DNA from: Wocania ichthyoenteri Th78
GTDB taxonomy: Bacteria; Bacteroidota; Bacteroidia; Flavobacteriales; Flavobacteriaceae
Direction: 5' to 3'
NCBI RefSeq assembly: GCF_000789235.1
Contig: NZ_KN525716.1
Location: 1,713,674-1,777,673 of the forward strand
Length of the DNA: 64,000 nucleotides
The notes under the pieces are model-generated. The model had not been told where the DNA came from and searched no databases. It saw only the letters and a program-made list of their open reading frames with translations. Shown one piece after another: positions 63,211-64,000 of the stretch; positions within the stretch are counted from its first letter, which is position 1; the number at the start of each line of letters is the position of its first letter. Made by a program: the position numbers and the translations under genes.

Positions 63211-64000
63211 TGATTGCAAGAGGAGAAATAGATAAAATCGCAGCCAAAAATAAAGTAGGTGCTGTTGAAATAGAAAAAGACTATGTGATAACATGGGTAC
63301 TTTATGGGATTTCAAAACAACAAGCTCTAAAAAGCATACTTGCCTTTAAGGGCGGCACTGTATTAAAGAAGGTATATTTTAAAGATTACCGATTTTCCGA
63401 AGATTTGGATTTCACTCTACTGGATGAAGATATAAGCAATGATGGCATTCTTGAATTGTTTGAAGCTAGTTTGCAAATTGCGACAGAGGAATCAGGGCTT
63501 CAACTTGAAATTGATTACGAAAAAGAGAAATTGCATGAAGAATCTGGAAGTCTAAAGTTCTTTATCAATTATGTAGCTCCTTTACAAGGGGCTATGGGTA
63601 GTAGACATCTTAAAGTGGATGTTACACGAGGGGAAATTCTAGAATTTGAATTGGAAGAGCGTTCAGTTTTTGCCGATTATTCAGATTTTGAGGAAGAATT
63701 CTCAATACTATGTTACTCTTTATCAGAAGTTGTTATTAAAAAAATGACTACATTAATGGGTCGAACCATTCCTCGTGACGTATATGATTTATGGTATCTT
63801 CTTGAAATTCATGGTATGGATATCACGCATCACAACTTTGAATTTGAACGAAAGGCCACTAACAAAGGACGGGATCCAAAAGATTTTCAAGCTGTATTTG
63901 AAAAAAAGGAATCCACTTTTAGGCGAGACTGGAATAAAAGTCTTGCAAATCAGATTCACGACCTTCCAGATTTCAATGAGGTTGTGCGTGAACTAAACAA
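63210..64000 (+). CDS. AbiEii-like nucleotidyltransferase toxin (3' end beyond window)
   Basis: An open frame starting MIARGEIDKIAAKNKVGAVEIEKD continues to the window end, giving about 263 residues. It shows the AbiEii/DUF1814 signature FKGGTVLKKVYFKDYRFSEDLDFTLL (about 49-74: GG-T, then D-x-D) and the later YSLSEVVIKKMTTLMGRTIPRDVYDLWYLLE. Known AbiEii-type toxins transfer nucleotides (several to tRNA ends) and block growth or abort phage infection. It is translationally coupled to abiEi by TAATG. Only the C-terminus is missing. Confidence 0.87.
   Translation, partial: MIARGEIDKIAAKNKVGAVEIEKDYVITWVLYGISKQQALKSILAFKGGTVLKKVYFKDYRFSEDLDFTLLDEDISNDGILELFEASLQIATEESGLQLEIDYEKEKLHEESGSLKFFINYVAPLQGAMGSRHLKVDVTRGEILEFELEERSVFADYSDFEEEFSILCYSLSEVVIKKMTTLMGRTIPRDVYDLWYLLEIHGMDITHHNFEFERKATNKGRDPKDFQAVFEKKESTFRRDWNKSLANQIHDLPDFNEVVRELN

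Noticed and set aside
16019-64000. A direct repeat of the tRNA-Leu 3' end as a right attachment site
   Set aside because: I looked for the T-arm and acceptor sequence after the tRNA and found no second copy within the window.

Overview
The window is AT-rich DNA from a member of the Bacteroidota, almost certainly a marine member of the Flavobacteriaceae. The signs are paired SusC/SusD proteins, type IX secretion C-terminal sorting domains, TANNTTTG-type promoter boxes, and a housekeeping block (mgtE, rsmA, serS, ribF, pth, ctc, prs) with flavobacterial-looking proteins. The species cannot be named from sequence reading alone.

Layout. (1) 1-15.8 kb is a chromosomal core, mostly on the minus strand: Mg2+ transport, 16S rRNA dimethylation, seryl-tRNA synthetase, FAD synthesis, peptidyl-tRNA hydrolase, L25/Ctc and PRPP synthetase, plus a large secreted metalloprotease on the plus strand. 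Three copies of a short imperfect palindrome lie between these genes. (2) A tRNA-Leu(CAA) at 15.9 kb is followed by a mobilizable-element module (16.3-22.2 kb): tyrosine integrase, excisionase-like HTH protein, two replication/primase proteins separated by an iteron-like array, a MobC-like protein, a MobA relaxase and a coiled-coil membrane protein. (3) A decayed zone (22.3-23.4 kb) holds a dead IS3-family transposase and a collapsed aldose 1-epimerase gene. (4) 23.5-52.2 kb is a large polysaccharide utilization locus (PUL): SusC/SusD, five family S1 sulfatases (one fused to a GH78-like tail), GH2, GH3, GH127-like, GH36-like and GH99/WbsX-like enzymes, a 904-residue beta-helix protein and a carbohydrate-binding-like secreted protein. 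(5) 52.7-61.4 kb is an L-rhamnose catabolic operon (rhaEW, rhaI, rhamnulokinase, lldD, an NCS1-type transporter) with a divergent GntR-type regulator. (6) 61.5-64.0 kb has integrase and parB remnants and an AbiEi/AbiEii toxin-antitoxin pair that runs off the window end.

How it works together. The PUL should capture and desulfate a sulfated algal glycan and cut it to sugars. L-rhamnose among them would pass through RhaI, rhamnulokinase and RhaEW to DHAP and L-lactate, and LldD would oxidise the lactate to pyruvate. The strongest evidence that PUL and operon form one system is a shared promoter module: a 17-bp asymmetric element (consensus CAGCACAGTACAGGATA), exactly 20 nt, then an 8-mer resembling the TANNTTTG -7 box. 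It occurs six times, once before each of six transcription units and always pointing at its gene. Five copies serve PUL units and one serves rhaEW. The substrate therefore very probably contains rhamnose, yet no recognisable ulvan lyase, no GH88/GH105 enzyme and no intact-looking alpha-L-rhamnosidase is encoded here. This suggests either a non-ulvan rhamnan-type glycan or an unrecognised rhamnosidase among the odd enzymes. Integrase relics on both sides suggest the PUL arrived horizontally.
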